Shown here piece by piece: positions 1 through 8,737 of a DNA stretch of 58,134 bases. The position numbers were made by a program, and so were the translations under genes. Source of the stretch: an uncultured Treponema sp. (lineage in GTDB: Bacteria > Spirochaetota > Spirochaetia > Treponematales > Treponemataceae); contig CAMCRZ010000015.1 of the NCBI GenBank assembly GCA_945877425.1, positions 1 to 58,134 on the forward strand, given 5' to 3'. Position 1 is the first letter of the stretch. The number at the start of each line of letters is the position of its first letter. The notes beneath the pieces are model-generated. The model was not told the origin of the DNA and did not search any database. It saw nothing but the letters and a program-made list of their open reading frames with translations.

Positions 1-201
1 ATGCTTGGCGCCAGCCGACGAGAAGGAATAAAAGAAGGAATAAAGCAAGGCTTAGAACAGGGGTTAGCCCAAGGTCTTGAGCAGGGAAAACTGGAAAGTG
101 CACTGAACCTTTACCAAAACGGAGTCAGTTTTGACGTAATAGAAAAGTGTACGGGCATTACAAGAGAGCAGATTCTGCAGAAGCAGAACAAAGTTGATTG
201 A
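1..201 (+). CDS. C-terminal fragment of an Rpn/PD-(D/E)XK nuclease-transposase family protein (5' end outside window)
   Basis: The frame is open from the window edge and ends in TGA at 199-201, so the gene almost certainly begins upstream. The fragment shows the charged tail typical of Rpn-family proteins: repeated EGIKEGIKQGLEQG-like units, then a short helix-turn-helix-like segment (SFDVIEKCTGITREQI) that often closes these proteins. The family comprises recombination-promoting nucleases once annotated as transposases. The catalytic PD-(D/E)XK core is not in the window, so activity cannot be judged. An intrinsic terminator follows at 328-363. Confidence 0.6.
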   Translation: MLGASRREGIKEGIKQGLEQGLAQGLEQGKLESALNLYQNGVSFDVIEKCTGITREQILQKQNKVD

Positions 202-327
202 AAAAATCACACTAAACAGAAAAGTTTCTGTCTTGAGATAAGTTAAATACAAGAGTAACATTTGAACATAAAGTTAAGAAATTAACTTTTGTGTATGAAA
301 ACCTTAACATAAATACACCTCCTTTTC

Positions 328-363
328 CCCAGTTTTGTCGTTGACAGACTGGGTTTTTCTTTT
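328..363 (+). terminator. Rho-independent terminator
   Basis: CCCAGT (328-333) pairs with ACTGGG (348-353), extended inside by TGTC/GACA, and is followed by a T-rich tract (354-363). It lies 125 bases after the Rpn-type reading frame and is the likely end of that transcript. Confidence 0.7.
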
Positions 364-389
364 TAAACAGCCCACTCAAAAACGCCTGG

Positions 390-490
390 CCACCGTACTT
401 GCCAATGGACTTTCTCTTACATACAGCCAATCTGCACATAAGAGCACACTCTTCTTCCAAAACCACAGCTGCAAAACTTAAAGCCCTCCC
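390..490. repeat. Intergenic mosaic repeat, copy A
   Basis: This 101-base patch shares ordered modules with patches near 7008-7290 and 57945-58065. The modules are GTACTTGCCA (395-404), a CTTACATACA...CTGCAC block (416-437) and a block from ACTCTTCTTCCA to AGCTGCAAAA (445-484). It lies in the 440-base gap between the Rpn fragment and the lipoprotein gene. On the reverse strand the modules read as partly conserved peptides, so they may be coding relics, but no intact gene is present. Apart from this patch and the terminator I see nothing else in 202-640. Confidence 0.55.
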
Positions 491-640
491 GCAAAGCACA
501 CACCCAAATCTCCATCCCTAAAAAAGAAAACCCCACAAGAACCAAAGACACCCAACCGAAAAATACCTACCTATCCTTTGGGGCTCATCGGGGTTACTAT
601 GAAACAAGGTTAAATTTTAGTTTATTTAGGAGGAAAAGAT

Positions 641-3625
641 ATGTTGAAGTTAAAATCAGTAGCTGCAGCTTTTCTTGCAGCAGGATTTATTATTTCATCA
701 TTAGTTTCTTGCTCAGACGGAGGAAGTTCTGGCGGATCTTCTGCTCCAGTTCCAAAAAGTCTTATAGTAGACGCACCAAAAGAAAAAACAGAATTTAAAG
801 CAGGAGAAGTATTTAACAGCGAAGGACTTGAAGTACAGGTAGTTTATTCTAACAATTCAAAAAAAGCAGTTACATCATTCCAGTGTTCAGTTCCAGAAGC
901 AAACACAGACGCAGACGGAAAACTTCAAATTTCTGACAACTCAACAAGACAGGATGTTGAAGTAACAGTTACAGCACTTGGAGTAACAGGCTCTTACCAC
1001 ATTACAATTGCAGCAGAGCCAAAATTACTTAAATTAAGCGGCACACTTACAGCAAAAAATTACTGGGTAGGTGATAAATTTAATGCCAGCGGATTAAAAG
1101 TAGAAGCAGCCTATGTAGATAAACCGGTAGATGCTGATTACGTTGACGTTACTGAATACGCAGAATTTGATGTTTCTACAGAAGAAAGCGGCACTAAAAC
1201 AGTAAAAGCAGAATACGCCGGTAAAGAAGTTTCAAATGGTGAGATATCAATCAACGTATACAAAGTAGAACATTCAATTGAACCTTCTTGCTCAACAGCT
1301 GATGAAATTAACAAAACCGTAAAAGTACTTCTTGGCGAAACCGACGCAACAAAAAACTTTACAACAGACGTTACAGAAAACGGCACATCAGTTGGCACAA
1401 ACCTTTCTAAAGGAACCCACACATTAAAAGTTTCAGTTACACCAAACGCAAATGCTGAAAATCCAGTTGATATTCGTCAATATACAGAAGAAGTTGAAGT
1501 TTTCGTTACACTCCCTGTAGAAAAAATTGAACTTGAAGGTTTAACAGATTCAACAATTTCTTTGTGGAAAGGCGATGCAGTAGACACATCAAATGTAAAA
1601 GTTAAAGTAACTTATGTAGCTGCCGATGGTGCAGAAGCAGAAACAGAAACACTTGCTCTTACAGCTTCAGGCGTAGTCGTAGAAAACCTTCCAGACGGAA
1701 CAGCAAGCGGTTCTTCAACAGTAACAGTATCTTACGGCGGAAAAAATGCATCATTTACAGTAAACGTTTACGATATAATAGGAGCAGAAAGTTTAGCAGA
1801 AGCAACAGCCAACCTTAAAACAGATGACAGTGTACCTAGCCTTTCTGGAGTAAAAGTTGTACTTGGCGAAGAAGAAGTAGAAGGATCAGAAGTTGCTCTT
1901 TACAAAGATGATGCAAAAGTTGAAGGCTCAACATTTACATCAAGCGGCACATACAAAGTAATTGCAAAAGTTGGAACTCTTACAAAAGTTGTTAAAGAAT
2001 TTACAGTAGCAGAAAACACAGAAAAGAAATTTAACGTTACAGCAGGAAGATTTGAAGGTTCTGCAATTCTTATTACAATTGATTGTAAAGATGCAGGCTT
2101 AAGTTGGGCAAATGACATTCTTGGTAAATCACTTACTGCAGAAGTTTCAAGCGGCACATTATCTACAGGAGCGAATCAGCAACCTCAATTTATTCAGCCA
2201 ACAGAAGCTGATGGTGGTGTATTACAAAGCTATGTTGCACAGATTATACTTACTTCACCTCCAGCTAGTGATATAAAAGTTACAATCAGTGCTACAATTA
2301 AAGGCATAAATTATTCTGCAGAAGTACAGTTTGCTAATGGAAAGTATATTCCAGCTGGCTACGTACCAACAGGACTTACAATTTCTCCGGCAACAAAAAC
2401 AATTGCACCAGGTGCAGAAATTAACTTTACAGCAGCAGACACAACATACAGCGTTGACTACACAGACAAAGTAACTTGGTCTATTGAAGGAGAAACTGCC
2501 GGCTGTTCAATTGATAAAACAGGAAAGTTCACCGCAGCCAGCGATATTTCTACTTCAACAGATGTAACAGTAAAAGCAACACTTAAAGCTAACACAGAGG
2601 TATCTACTATAGCAACAGTTACAATTGACCCTTCAAAAGTAGACACCTCAAATATATATGCCGTTAACATTTATAATAAAGAAAATAAAGGAGGATGGGG
2701 TTGGTGTGAACTTACATGGACTGATGCAAATTATGCAATTAGTGCGTTAAGCCAAATTTCAAATTGTACAATGAACGGTGCAGCTGTACAGACCGTTACG
2801 GCTGGTTCTGCTATTACTAACGGATATAAGTTCCAGTTTATTACAAATGGAGCAGCTTGGCGTGGTGCACCAAATAATACCCTTGCATTCCGTGTTACAA
2901 CTACATCTGCTTGTTATGATATTACAGTAAAATTCGATGATAGAGATCTTGCTGAAACAGGTTCAACAACAGAAGTTAAAGAAACTACAATTGAAGAAGT
3001 TAAGCAAATTACAGCTTCTGTGTCAGAAATATCTTTCGAAACAAAAACAGCACAGACTTTTACAGTTGGTTCAATTGGTATAGCTGATTTTAATGTTGGA
3101 AATGTAGAAGTTGAATCTTCTAACGCAGATGTTGCAACAGTTGCAATAGAAAATGATACTGTAACAGTTACTCCTGTTGCTGACGGCACTGCAAAAATTA
3201 CAGTAACTTATGGTAGCTTAACAAAAGAAGTTGAGGTAACAGTTCAGACAAATCTTACTCAAAAAGCTCTCGTATTTAATTCCGGGTCATCAAAAATAGA
3301 AGGTGCAGGTATTTTTGTTTATTGGACAAATAGTTTTACTTCACTTACTGCAGAAGATATTTCTTCTATTGACCTTGTATTTAAAGATAACACTGGGAAG
3401 TATGGAGAATATGAAAGTTCACTGTCAAAATCTTACACACCAACTTGGGTGCATGACGATGGACTTTACTTTACAGTTGCTGCTGGATTTGAAAATAATG
3501 AAGATTATACTCATACTGTAACTATTACCATTATTAAAGATGGTGTAAAATATACAGGAACAATCGTTTATAAAGGAAACGTTTATCAGGCTACTGCCAC
3601 TGATTCAACTGAAGGGGAAGCATAA
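641..3625 (+). CDS. Large surface lipoprotein with bacterial Ig-like domains
   Basis: A 994-residue protein with an N-terminal lipoprotein signal: a hydrophobic stretch ending in LVSC, Cys-24 being the predicted lipidated residue, followed by a Ser/Gly linker. The mature part is a string of beta-rich modules. Three Big_3-like units lie near residues 38-125, 130-205 and 290-375 (FKAGEVFNSEGLEVQVVY is diagnostic). Two BIG_2-like units lie near 575-665 and 785-865 (ITASVSEISF...VTPVADGTAKITV). It is probably anchored in an outer or inner membrane leaflet as an adhesin or structural surface protein. AGGAGG lies nine bases before ATG. Codon use is rich in ACA and GCA compared with neighbours, common in treponemal surface proteins. 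An intrinsic terminator follows at 3668-3702, so it is monocistronic. The ligand is unknown. Confidence 0.75.
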   Translation: MLKLKSVAAAFLAAGFIISSLVSCSDGGSSGGSSAPVPKSLIVDAPKEKTEFKAGEVFNSEGLEVQVVYSNNSKKAVTSFQCSVPEANTDADGKLQISDNSTRQDVEVTVTALGVTGSYHITIAAEPKLLKLSGTLTAKNYWVGDKFNASGLKVEAAYVDKPVDADYVDVTEYAEFDVSTEESGTKTVKAEYAGKEVSNGEISINVYKVEHSIEPSCSTADEINKTVKVLLGETDATKNFTTDVTENGTSVGTNLSKGTHTLKVSVTPNANAENPVDIRQYTEEVEVFVTLPVEKIELEGLTDSTISLWKGDAVDTSNVKVKVTYVAADGAEAETETLALTASGVVVENLPDGTASGSSTVTVSYGGKNASFTVNVYDIIGAESLAEATANLKTDDSVPSLSGVKVVLGEEEVEGSEVALYKDDAKVEGSTFTSSGTYKVIAKVGTLTKVVKEFTVAENTEKKFNVTAGRFEGSAILITIDCKDAGLSWANDILGKSLTAEVSSGTLSTGANQQPQFIQPTEADGGVLQSYVAQIILTSPPASDIKVTISATIKGINYSAEVQFANGKYIPAGYVPTGLTISPATKTIAPGAEINFTAADTTYSVDYTDKVTWSIEGETAGCSIDKTGKFTAASDISTSTDVTVKATLKANTEVSTIATVTIDPSKVDTSNIYAVNIYNKENKGGWGWCELTWTDANYAISALSQISNCTMNGAAVQTVTAGSAITNGYKFQFITNGAAWRGAPNNTLAFRVTTTSACYDITVKFDDRDLAETGSTTEVKETTIEEVKQITASVSEISFETKTAQTFTVGSIGIADFNVGNVEVESSNADVATVAIENDTVTVTPVADGTAKITVTYGSLTKEVEVTVQTNLTQKALVFNSGSSKIEGAGIFVYWTNSFTSLTAEDISSIDLVFKDNTGKYGEYESSLSKSYTPTWVHDDGLYFTVAAGFENNEDYTHTVTITIIKDGVKYTGTIVYKGNVYQATATDSTEGEA

Positions 3626-3667
3626 TCACCTGTAAAATGATTTACATATCATTTTGTTAACTCCTTG

Positions 3668-3702
3668 CCCTCGCTTATTAAGTTAAGCGGGGGCTTTTTT
3701 TT
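3668..3702 (+). terminator. Rho-independent terminator of the Ig-like lipoprotein gene
   Basis: CCCTCGCTTA (3668-3677) pairs with TAAGCGGGGG (3684-3693) including G-U pairs, with a six-base loop and a T-tract through 3702. Confidence 0.85.
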
Positions 3703-3731
3703 AGGTAGTGGAAAAAGGTGCAGTAAATCTT

Positions 3732-3737
3732 TATAAT
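3732..3737 (+). promoter_or_regulatory. -10 box of a probable leaderless transcript (HAD phosphatase)
   Basis: TATAAT sits six bases before ATG at 3744, and there is no Shine-Dalgarno sequence. Transcription should start at or within a base or two of the A of ATG. This argues against the upstream GTG at 3708, which would put the -10 box inside the coding region. Confidence 0.6.
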
Positions 3738-3743
3738 CACTTT

Positions 3744-4583
3744 ATGACAAAACTTCCCCAAAACAAATTAAATGTAAAACTCATAGCATTAGACTTAGAC
3801 GACACTCTTCTGGACAACAACGGCAATATCAGCAATGAAAATGTTCTTGCTTTACAAAAATGTGCAGCCCAGGGAATTTACGTAGTGCTGTGTTCCGGCC
3901 GCCCGGAAGAAGGAATTTTACCTTTTGTCCGCAGGCTTAACATTGCAGGCGAAAAAACAGGACGCTTTCTTATAGCCATAAACGGCTGCTCGGTTTACGA
4001 CATGCATTTGCGCCGTCAAATTTACCGTAAATCAGTTTCATCAGAAATACTGCTTAAAGTAAACGCAGAAGCTGCAAAACTCGGACTTGACACAGAAGTC
4101 TATTCTCCTGACACAATTTTTTACGGCAAAGAAACTGAATGGACTTTAAAAGACGTTTTGCTTTGTAAAATAAAAGGCAAAGTTGTAGAAAATTACGAAA
4201 AGTTCCTTGAGAATGATTTTCCAAAAATGCTTGTTCCAGGTTCACCGGAAAAACTTTCAGTTCTGGAAAACAAATTAAAATCAGAATTAGGGCAGGATAA
4301 AGTAAGCGTTTTTTTAAGCAAGCCTTTTTTCCTTGAAATCTTGCCTCCTTCTTGCGGCAAAGGTTACGCCATTGAATTTCTTGCAGAACATCTTGGCATT
4401 CCCATGGAAAACACTATGGCTTTCGGCGACAGCATGAACGATGAAAGCATGATTCGTCAGTGCGGCTTTGGTGTAGCAATGAACAACGCCAGAACAGAAA
4501 TCAAGGAATGTGCAGACTTCATTACAGCTCTTGACAACAACAATAGCGGCGTAGGAGACTTTCTGGAAAAATACGTGCTGTAA
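3744..4583 (+). CDS. Cof-type HAD-IIB family phosphatase
   Basis: The protein has the classic HAD signatures: nucleophile motif DLDDT near the N-terminus (Asp nucleophile plus acid/base Asp), motif II Ser in VLCSGR, and the metal-binding GDSMND near the C-terminus. The layout, with a large cap between motifs II and III, is that of Cof/YbiV-like type IIB phosphatases, which dephosphorylate sugar phosphates, nucleotides or flavin precursors in the cytoplasm. The substrate cannot be predicted. I chose ATG 3744 because a TATAAT box lies exactly six bases upstream; a GTG at 3708 would add 12 residues of unlikely sequence. Length (279 aa) is normal for the family. Confidence 0.85.
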   Translation: MTKLPQNKLNVKLIALDLDDTLLDNNGNISNENVLALQKCAAQGIYVVLCSGRPEEGILPFVRRLNIAGEKTGRFLIAINGCSVYDMHLRRQIYRKSVSSEILLKVNAEAAKLGLDTEVYSPDTIFYGKETEWTLKDVLLCKIKGKVVENYEKFLENDFPKMLVPGSPEKLSVLENKLKSELGQDKVSVFLSKPFFLEILPPSCGKGYAIEFLAEHLGIPMENTMAFGDSMNDESMIRQCGFGVAMNNARTEIKECADFITALDNNNSGVGDFLEKYVL

Positions 4584-4682
4584 CTTTCTGCTAAAAGTCC
4601 TCCTTTATCTCTGATAGCTCTGAAAAAAATCAACATAAAACATAAATGTGTTGTATAATAAAACAGTTGAAGGAGGCAGATT

Positions 4683-4979
4683 ATGAAGCATTGTATAATC
4701 GTAAAATTCATTCCGGAAATTTCCAGGAAAATCGAAAAGTCTTTTGTTCAGCAAATAAGGGAACTTTTTGAAAACTGCAGGGAAATAGAAGGCGTTCATG
4801 GCGTAAAAGTCTTTAACCGCTGCAACGAAAGGGAAAATCGTGCCGACATCATGATTCAAATCGACATGGAAAAATCTGCTCTTGATGCCTACGACAAAAG
4901 CGACACTCACTTAATGTGGAAAACTGAATACAGGCGTTTTATTGATTCAAAAACAATTTTCGACTATGAAGACGAATAA
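4683..4979 (+). CDS. Dabb-family (stress-responsive alpha/beta barrel) protein
   Basis: A 98-residue protein resembling the Dabb ferredoxin-like fold: an N-terminal strand MKHCIIVKFI, a helix, a central VHGVKVF strand, then DIMIQIDM and a C-terminal helix with HLMWKTEYRRFI. Family members dimerise into a barrel; some are stress-induced, others cyclases or aldolases, but most have no known reaction. AAGGAGG lies five to six bases before ATG, and a TATAAT (4654-4659) about 24 bases upstream is the likely -10 box; its -35 is weak. It stands alone between the HAD phosphatase and ychF. Confidence 0.6.
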   Translation: MKHCIIVKFIPEISRKIEKSFVQQIRELFENCREIEGVHGVKVFNRCNERENRADIMIQIDMEKSALDAYDKSDTHLMWKTEYRRFIDSKTIFDYEDE

Positions 4980-5002
4980 GGCTGAAAATCCATTCGCTGC
5001 AT

Positions 5003-5031
5003 TTGTATAAAGTGCAGAAAAGTTTTATATT
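5003..5031 (+). promoter_or_regulatory. Sigma-70-type promoter of ychF
   Basis: TTGTAT (5003-5008), 17-base spacer, TATATT (5026-5031). It lies 30 bases before the start codon, with an AGGAAA ribosome site between. Confidence 0.6.
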
Positions 5032-5061
5032 AGAACAAAGAAATTTTTATAGGAAAAAAAT

Positions 5062-6198
5062 ATGAAACTTACTTGTGGTATTGTAGGACTTCCAAATGTA
5101 GGAAAGTCAACTATTTTCAGTGCGCTTACAAAAGCACCTGCTTCTGCAGAAAATTATCCGTTTTGTACAATCGATCCTAACGTAGGAGTTGTAGATTTAC
5201 CGGATGAACGTCTTGATTTTATGGCAAGCGTTTTTCAGCCTAAAAAGAAAATTCCTGCCAGCGTTGATTTTGTTGATATTGCCGGTTTGATTAAAGGTGC
5301 GTCTAAAGGCGAAGGTCTGGGAAATCAGTTTCTTGCAAATATTCGTGAAACAGCCGTAATTGCTCATGTTGTACGCTGCTTTGACAACCCTGACATTCAG
5401 CACGTTCGTGAAGATGCTAAAACAGATGCATCAATTGACCCGGAAAGCGACATCCTTACAATCGACTTTGAACTTGCTCAGGCTGACCTTGATACAATCA
5501 ATAAGCGTTCGGAAAAAGTTACAAAGCAAATCCGAGCTCTTGGTGCTGCAGAAGAAAAGCGTCTTGCTCCATATTTCAGTGCCATTGAAAAAATAAAGCC
5601 TTTGCTTACAGAAGGAAAGTGCGCCCGCATGGCAGACTTATCTGATGACGAAAAAGCTGCTGTTTACGACCTTCACCTTCTTACAATTAAGCCTCAGGTT
5701 TACGTTTGCAACATTGATGAAGATACAATAGCTTCCGGCACAAACGCTTACGTAGAAACTGTCAAAAAAATCGCTCAGGAACAAAGAAGCGGCGTAATCG
5801 TTATCTGCGGAAAGTTCGAAGCTGACTTAAGTGAAATTACAGATGAAGCTGACCGAAAAGAGTTTATGGAAAGCGTGGGCCTTAAGGAAAGCGGACTTAC
5901 AGTTTTAAGCCGTCACGTTTACAATCTTATGGGTTTAAGAACATTCTTTACTGGCGGTGCTGATGAATGCAGGGCTTGGACTATTCATGCCGGCGATAAA
6001 GCTCCTCAGGCTGCAGGTGTCATTCACACTGATTTTGAAAAGGGCTTTATTAAAGCAGAAGCTTACACTGTAGACGATTTACGTCAGTTTGGTTCTGAAG
6101 CAGAAATTAAAGCTCACGGAAAATACCGTCAGGAAGGAAAAGACTACGTTGTTCAAGACGGCGATGTTCTTTTCTTTAAGTTTAACGTTACAAAATAA
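5062..6198 (+). CDS. ychF: Redox-regulated ATPase YchF (Obg-like GTPase superfamily)
   Basis: A 378-residue member of the universally conserved YchF/OLA1 family. GLPNVGKST near the N-terminus is the P-loop, and VDIAGL is the switch II motif. The nucleotide-specificity motif reads NIDE rather than NKxD, the family hallmark for preferring ATP over GTP. A coiled-coil insertion lies mid-protein, and the C-terminal TGS domain is recognisable (AWTIHAGDKAPQAAGVIHTDF). YchF associates with ribosomes and influences translation and oxidative stress responses. It has its own promoter (5003-5031) and a strong two-tier terminator (6220-6290), so it appears monocistronic. Confidence 0.95.
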   Translation: MKLTCGIVGLPNVGKSTIFSALTKAPASAENYPFCTIDPNVGVVDLPDERLDFMASVFQPKKKIPASVDFVDIAGLIKGASKGEGLGNQFLANIRETAVIAHVVRCFDNPDIQHVREDAKTDASIDPESDILTIDFELAQADLDTINKRSEKVTKQIRALGAAEEKRLAPYFSAIEKIKPLLTEGKCARMADLSDDEKAAVYDLHLLTIKPQVYVCNIDEDTIASGTNAYVETVKKIAQEQRSGVIVICGKFEADLSEITDEADRKEFMESVGLKESGLTVLSRHVYNLMGLRTFFTGGADECRAWTIHAGDKAPQAAGVIHTDFEKGFIKAEAYTVDDLRQFGSEAEIKAHGKYRQEGKDYVVQDGDVLFFKFNVTK

Positions 6199-6219
6199 GT
6201 TTCACTTCCAATAAGGGAA

Positions 6220-6290
6220 AGTCTGGCTCTACCGTTTAAATTTAAAACTGCACAAATAAATTTAAATTAGTAAAGCCAGACTGTTTTTTT
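6220..6290 (+). terminator. Two-tier intrinsic terminator of ychF
   Basis: Outer stem AGTCTGGCT (6220-6228) with AGCCAGACT (6274-6282); nested inner stem TTTAAATTTA (6235-6244) with TAAATTTAAA (6257-6266); T-tract 6284-6290. Confidence 0.85.
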
Positions 6291-6363
6291 GCATTTTAAA
6301 TAATTTTTTTAAATAGTTTTTTTAAATAAGTTTTTAAACACGCTGATTAAACTCTGTATCTGA

Positions 6364-6861
6364 TTAAAAATTTACTTCTTCACCCTCCTGTTCTTTTTGA
6401 GCGGCAGCGGCTGCTTCGGCAAGCATTGCAAGTTTCTGCTTTTTTGTAAGCGCCGGAGTTCCAAGATCCGCAGAAGCAGGACCTTCTTTTTCGTTAGCTT
6501 CACTTTTTGCATTTCCCGTTGAATCTTTTTTGTTAAAGTACTTAAACTCAACGTGCTCTGCAATGATTTTAACCCTCGACTTGGTTTTACCTTCTTCCGT
6601 CTGCCAGCGTTCCTGCTTTAAACGTCCTACTACACGAATTCCTCTTCCTGTTGGACACCATTTTTCGCAAGCTTCAGCAAGGTTTCCGTACGTGTCTACG
6701 TCAAAAAAAGAAACTTCATCTGTTGTAACGCCTTCAGTGTTTCTGTAATGACGGTTTACGGCAAGTGGAATGGTGCAAACTTTGAATCCGCTTTGGAGAA
6801 CACGTTTTTCCGGCTGACGGACTACATTTCCTTCAAGAATAATCTGATTAAGTGCATTCAT
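6364..6861 (-). CDS. ssb: Single-stranded DNA-binding protein
   Basis: A 165-residue SSB. The N-terminal 110 residues form the OB fold (MNALNQIILEGNVVRQPEK; aromatic-rich strands such as EVSFFDVDTYGNLAE; GRGIRVVGRLKQERWQ). A low-complexity linker follows, then an acidic tip ending EGEEVNF. That tip corresponds to the protein-interaction tail of bacterial SSBs, here with F last but without the usual DDDIPF spelling. It binds single-stranded DNA in replication, repair and recombination. AAGGA lies about ten bases before ATG. No ribosomal protein neighbours (rpsF/rpsR) are present, unlike in many bacteria. Confidence 0.9.
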   Translation of the reverse strand: MNALNQIILEGNVVRQPEKRVLQSGFKVCTIPLAVNRHYRNTEGVTTDEVSFFDVDTYGNLAEACEKWCPTGRGIRVVGRLKQERWQTEEGKTKSRVKIIAEHVEFKYFNKKDSTGNAKSEANEKEGPASADLGTPALTKKQKLAMLAEAAAAAQKEQEGEEVNF

Positions 6862-7007
6862 AAACTAAAATCCTTGTACAATAAATTAAAGACTTACGGC
6901 GCCGAATTGTCTTTATATATAATATTCGAACTGATATTCCAAAAACCGCAATTTCGCGCAAAAAAAAATTGAATTTTTTTAAAAAAAATTAATTTTCCTG
7001 CAAACCA

Positions 7008-7290
7008 TGGTGGAAGAAGCACATACTTTATTGCTATGACCCTCTCGCAAAGCATACACTTTCTCGCAAGAACAGGCGGCGCCGCCGGCGTACTTGCCAA
7101 CAGACTGCCTCTTTCTCCAGAACGCTGCACGAAAGAGTTCACTCTTCTTTCAAAGTTTTAGCTGCATAAGTAAAGCGTGCACTTATCTGTAATGCCTGGT
7201 GGAAGAAGCACATACTTTCTGGCAAGAACAGGCGCCGCAAGCGTACTTGCCCACCAGCCGCATCTTACATACAACCAGGCTGCACGAACC
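7008..7290. repeat. Intergenic mosaic repeat, copy B (internally duplicated)
   Basis: This patch fills most of the 530-base gap between ssb and the next gene. An identical 22-base word occurs at 7008-7029 and 7197-7218. The module GTACTTGCC occurs twice (7090-7098 and 7243-7251). A CTTACATACA...CTGCAC block matches copy A, and a block at 7138-7184 (CACTCTTCTTTCAAAG...AGCTGCATAAG...AAAGCGTGCACTT) matches copies A and C. A further block near 7040-7075 (CCTCTCGCAAAG) matches copy C near 58025. The patch is GC-richer than its surroundings and carries no intact reading frame. Confidence 0.65.
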
Positions 7291-7394
7291 AAGCACACAG
7301 GAAAAGACGTAACGGCAGTCGTGGCAAAGTGTTTTGAAATATTGTAAAATAAATCAACATTAAAGTGAAAAATCTATGATTTTGGAGTAAAGCT

Positions 7395-8300
7395 ATGGAT
7401 TTCAGTACAAACTTTTTCAGTACAGCTGCAGGTTCTTATGTTTTGAAAGTTATGCATTTTTTGCTTAAGGTGATGTACCCTCTTTTCGTATGCAGCGGAA
7501 TTTTCGTTTTGCTCTACGGTTTGTACGCTTTTATCAAAGAATGTAAAATCAGGAAAAATGAAAATGTAAATCCGCTGGCAGTTTTTTTTGACGGAATTTT
7601 CTGCGGCATAATTTTTCTTGTAAGAAAGCTCCCTTACTTAATCCTGATTTTTTGCGGCGGTCTGATTGTAAATTCAATTTTTGCCTTTATAAATGAAGTT
7701 GACCAGATTAAAGTCAATAATCAGCGTATAAAAGAGTTAAAGGCTGTCGTGAAAAATCTTTCCCGTGCAGATGCAGTTGCCCTTATAAAATGCACTGACG
7801 TAAATCATAAAGACGGCGGAAGTGTCAGAAAAACTTACGAGTTTACAGTTCTGTCCACAGCAGGCGATGAACTTGAAACGGAAGTTTTTGAACTTGAAGG
7901 AAACGAGGTTTTTGTTGACTCCATCATAGTGAACTTTGAATATTCTGAAATTGAAAGCGGAAAAGTTTCCAACATTGCTTATCCTTACCGCATTTATTCA
8001 GAAAAGATGAAGCCTGAAGACGGATTTGACATTAAGTGTATGTTAAATAATGAAAATGTTCCCGTAATCTATTATTTTTCCAAGCCTGATGAAGACGGAG
8101 TTTACGGAATCGACAGGGAATCATATCTGGAAAGGCTTAAGGAACTTTTTGAAATTATAAACGACGACACAAAGAGCAGGGAAGCAGGAATAAGAAGTTT
8201 CCACGGAAGCGCTCCTTCATGTGAGCTTAAAAAAGGTGAAAGCAGAATAATTAAAGTGCAGGGAACCGGCGGAATCCGATTTGACGAAAATTCCCTGTAG
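7395..8300 (+). CDS. Uncharacterised membrane protein with two transmembrane helices
   Basis: I do not recognise this family with confidence. The first 100 residues contain two hydrophobic spans, around residues 20-45 and 58-85 (PYLILIFCGGLIVNSIFAFI). Roughly 200 soluble residues follow, rich in beta-strand pattern (KTYEFTVLSTAGDELETEVF) and vaguely reminiscent of DUF3592-type extracytoplasmic domains. GGAG lies eight bases before ATG. The gene ends directly against the convergent 8301-8543 gene without an obvious terminator. Function is unknown. Confidence 0.55.
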   Translation: MDFSTNFFSTAAGSYVLKVMHFLLKVMYPLFVCSGIFVLLYGLYAFIKECKIRKNENVNPLAVFFDGIFCGIIFLVRKLPYLILIFCGGLIVNSIFAFINEVDQIKVNNQRIKELKAVVKNLSRADAVALIKCTDVNHKDGGSVRKTYEFTVLSTAGDELETEVFELEGNEVFVDSIIVNFEYSEIESGKVSNIAYPYRIYSEKMKPEDGFDIKCMLNNENVPVIYYFSKPDEDGVYGIDRESYLERLKELFEIINDDTKSREAGIRSFHGSAPSCELKKGESRIIKVQGTGGIRFDENSL

Positions 8301-8543
8301 CTACATTCTTACGTCTAAGCCGTCAAGCATTCCTTCGTAAGGTGTGTCTTTAAGCTTAAAAATCAATGCACCTTCTGAATCAGACCCGATTTCGATTTTT
8401 GTAGGAATCCAGTCTTCACCAACTTTTACTTCAAAACTGTCTCCAAACTGAATTTGAGTAAGGGGCGACTCATCTTCGCAGGTAATCCAGAAAGTGCCTG
8501 AGTTTATGTCAAAAGTCAAAATACCAGTAATTTTTTCAGCCAT
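8301..8543 (-). CDS. Small DUF5348-like protein
   Basis: An 80-residue soluble protein when started at ATG 8543. GAGG lies seven bases before this start, whereas the longer frame (to 8585) has no ribosome site. The beta-rich core FGDSFEVKVGEDWIPTKIEI and the C-terminal LDGLDVRM resemble DUF5348 proteins, which end in a similar LxGLKVRI. This assignment is from memory and tentative. No enzymatic motif is visible. It is convergent with, and directly abuts, the 7395-8300 gene. Confidence 0.5.
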   Translation of the reverse strand: MAEKITGILTFDINSGTFWITCEDESPLTQIQFGDSFEVKVGEDWIPTKIEIGSDSEGALIFKLKDTPYEGMLDGLDVRM

Positions 8544-8671
8544 GTAAATCCTCGCAACTTCATTGTAATAAATAAACGCCTTCATGTTAACTACTGACCC
8601 GGGAAAAATCTAGCAATGTTTTATGCAACTTTAACAGGCACCCTCTTGAATAAACGGCAATTTTTTTATAC

Positions 8672-8710
8672 CATTTTACAAAATGACATTTTTTGATATT
8701 TTGTCATAAT
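8672..8710 (+). promoter_or_regulatory. fabF promoter with overlapping inverted repeats (candidate operator)
   Basis: CATTTTACAAAATG (8672-8685) is a near-perfect palindrome. ACAAAAT (8678-8684) is also the inverted partner of ATTTTGT (8698-8704). A plausible promoter, ATGACA (8683-8688), 16 bases, CATAAT (8705-8710), lies across the same sequence, so a repressor bound here would block it. This is a natural place for control of fatty-acid synthesis, but the regulator is unknown. Confidence 0.4.
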
Positions 8711-8737
8711 CTGAAATTTATGTTACAGGAGTTTATA

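Noticed and set aside
6894..7142. Reverse-strand open frame between ssb and the membrane-protein gene
   Set aside because: It lies in the mosaic repeat and breaks at different places in the other copies; treated as repeat, not gene.
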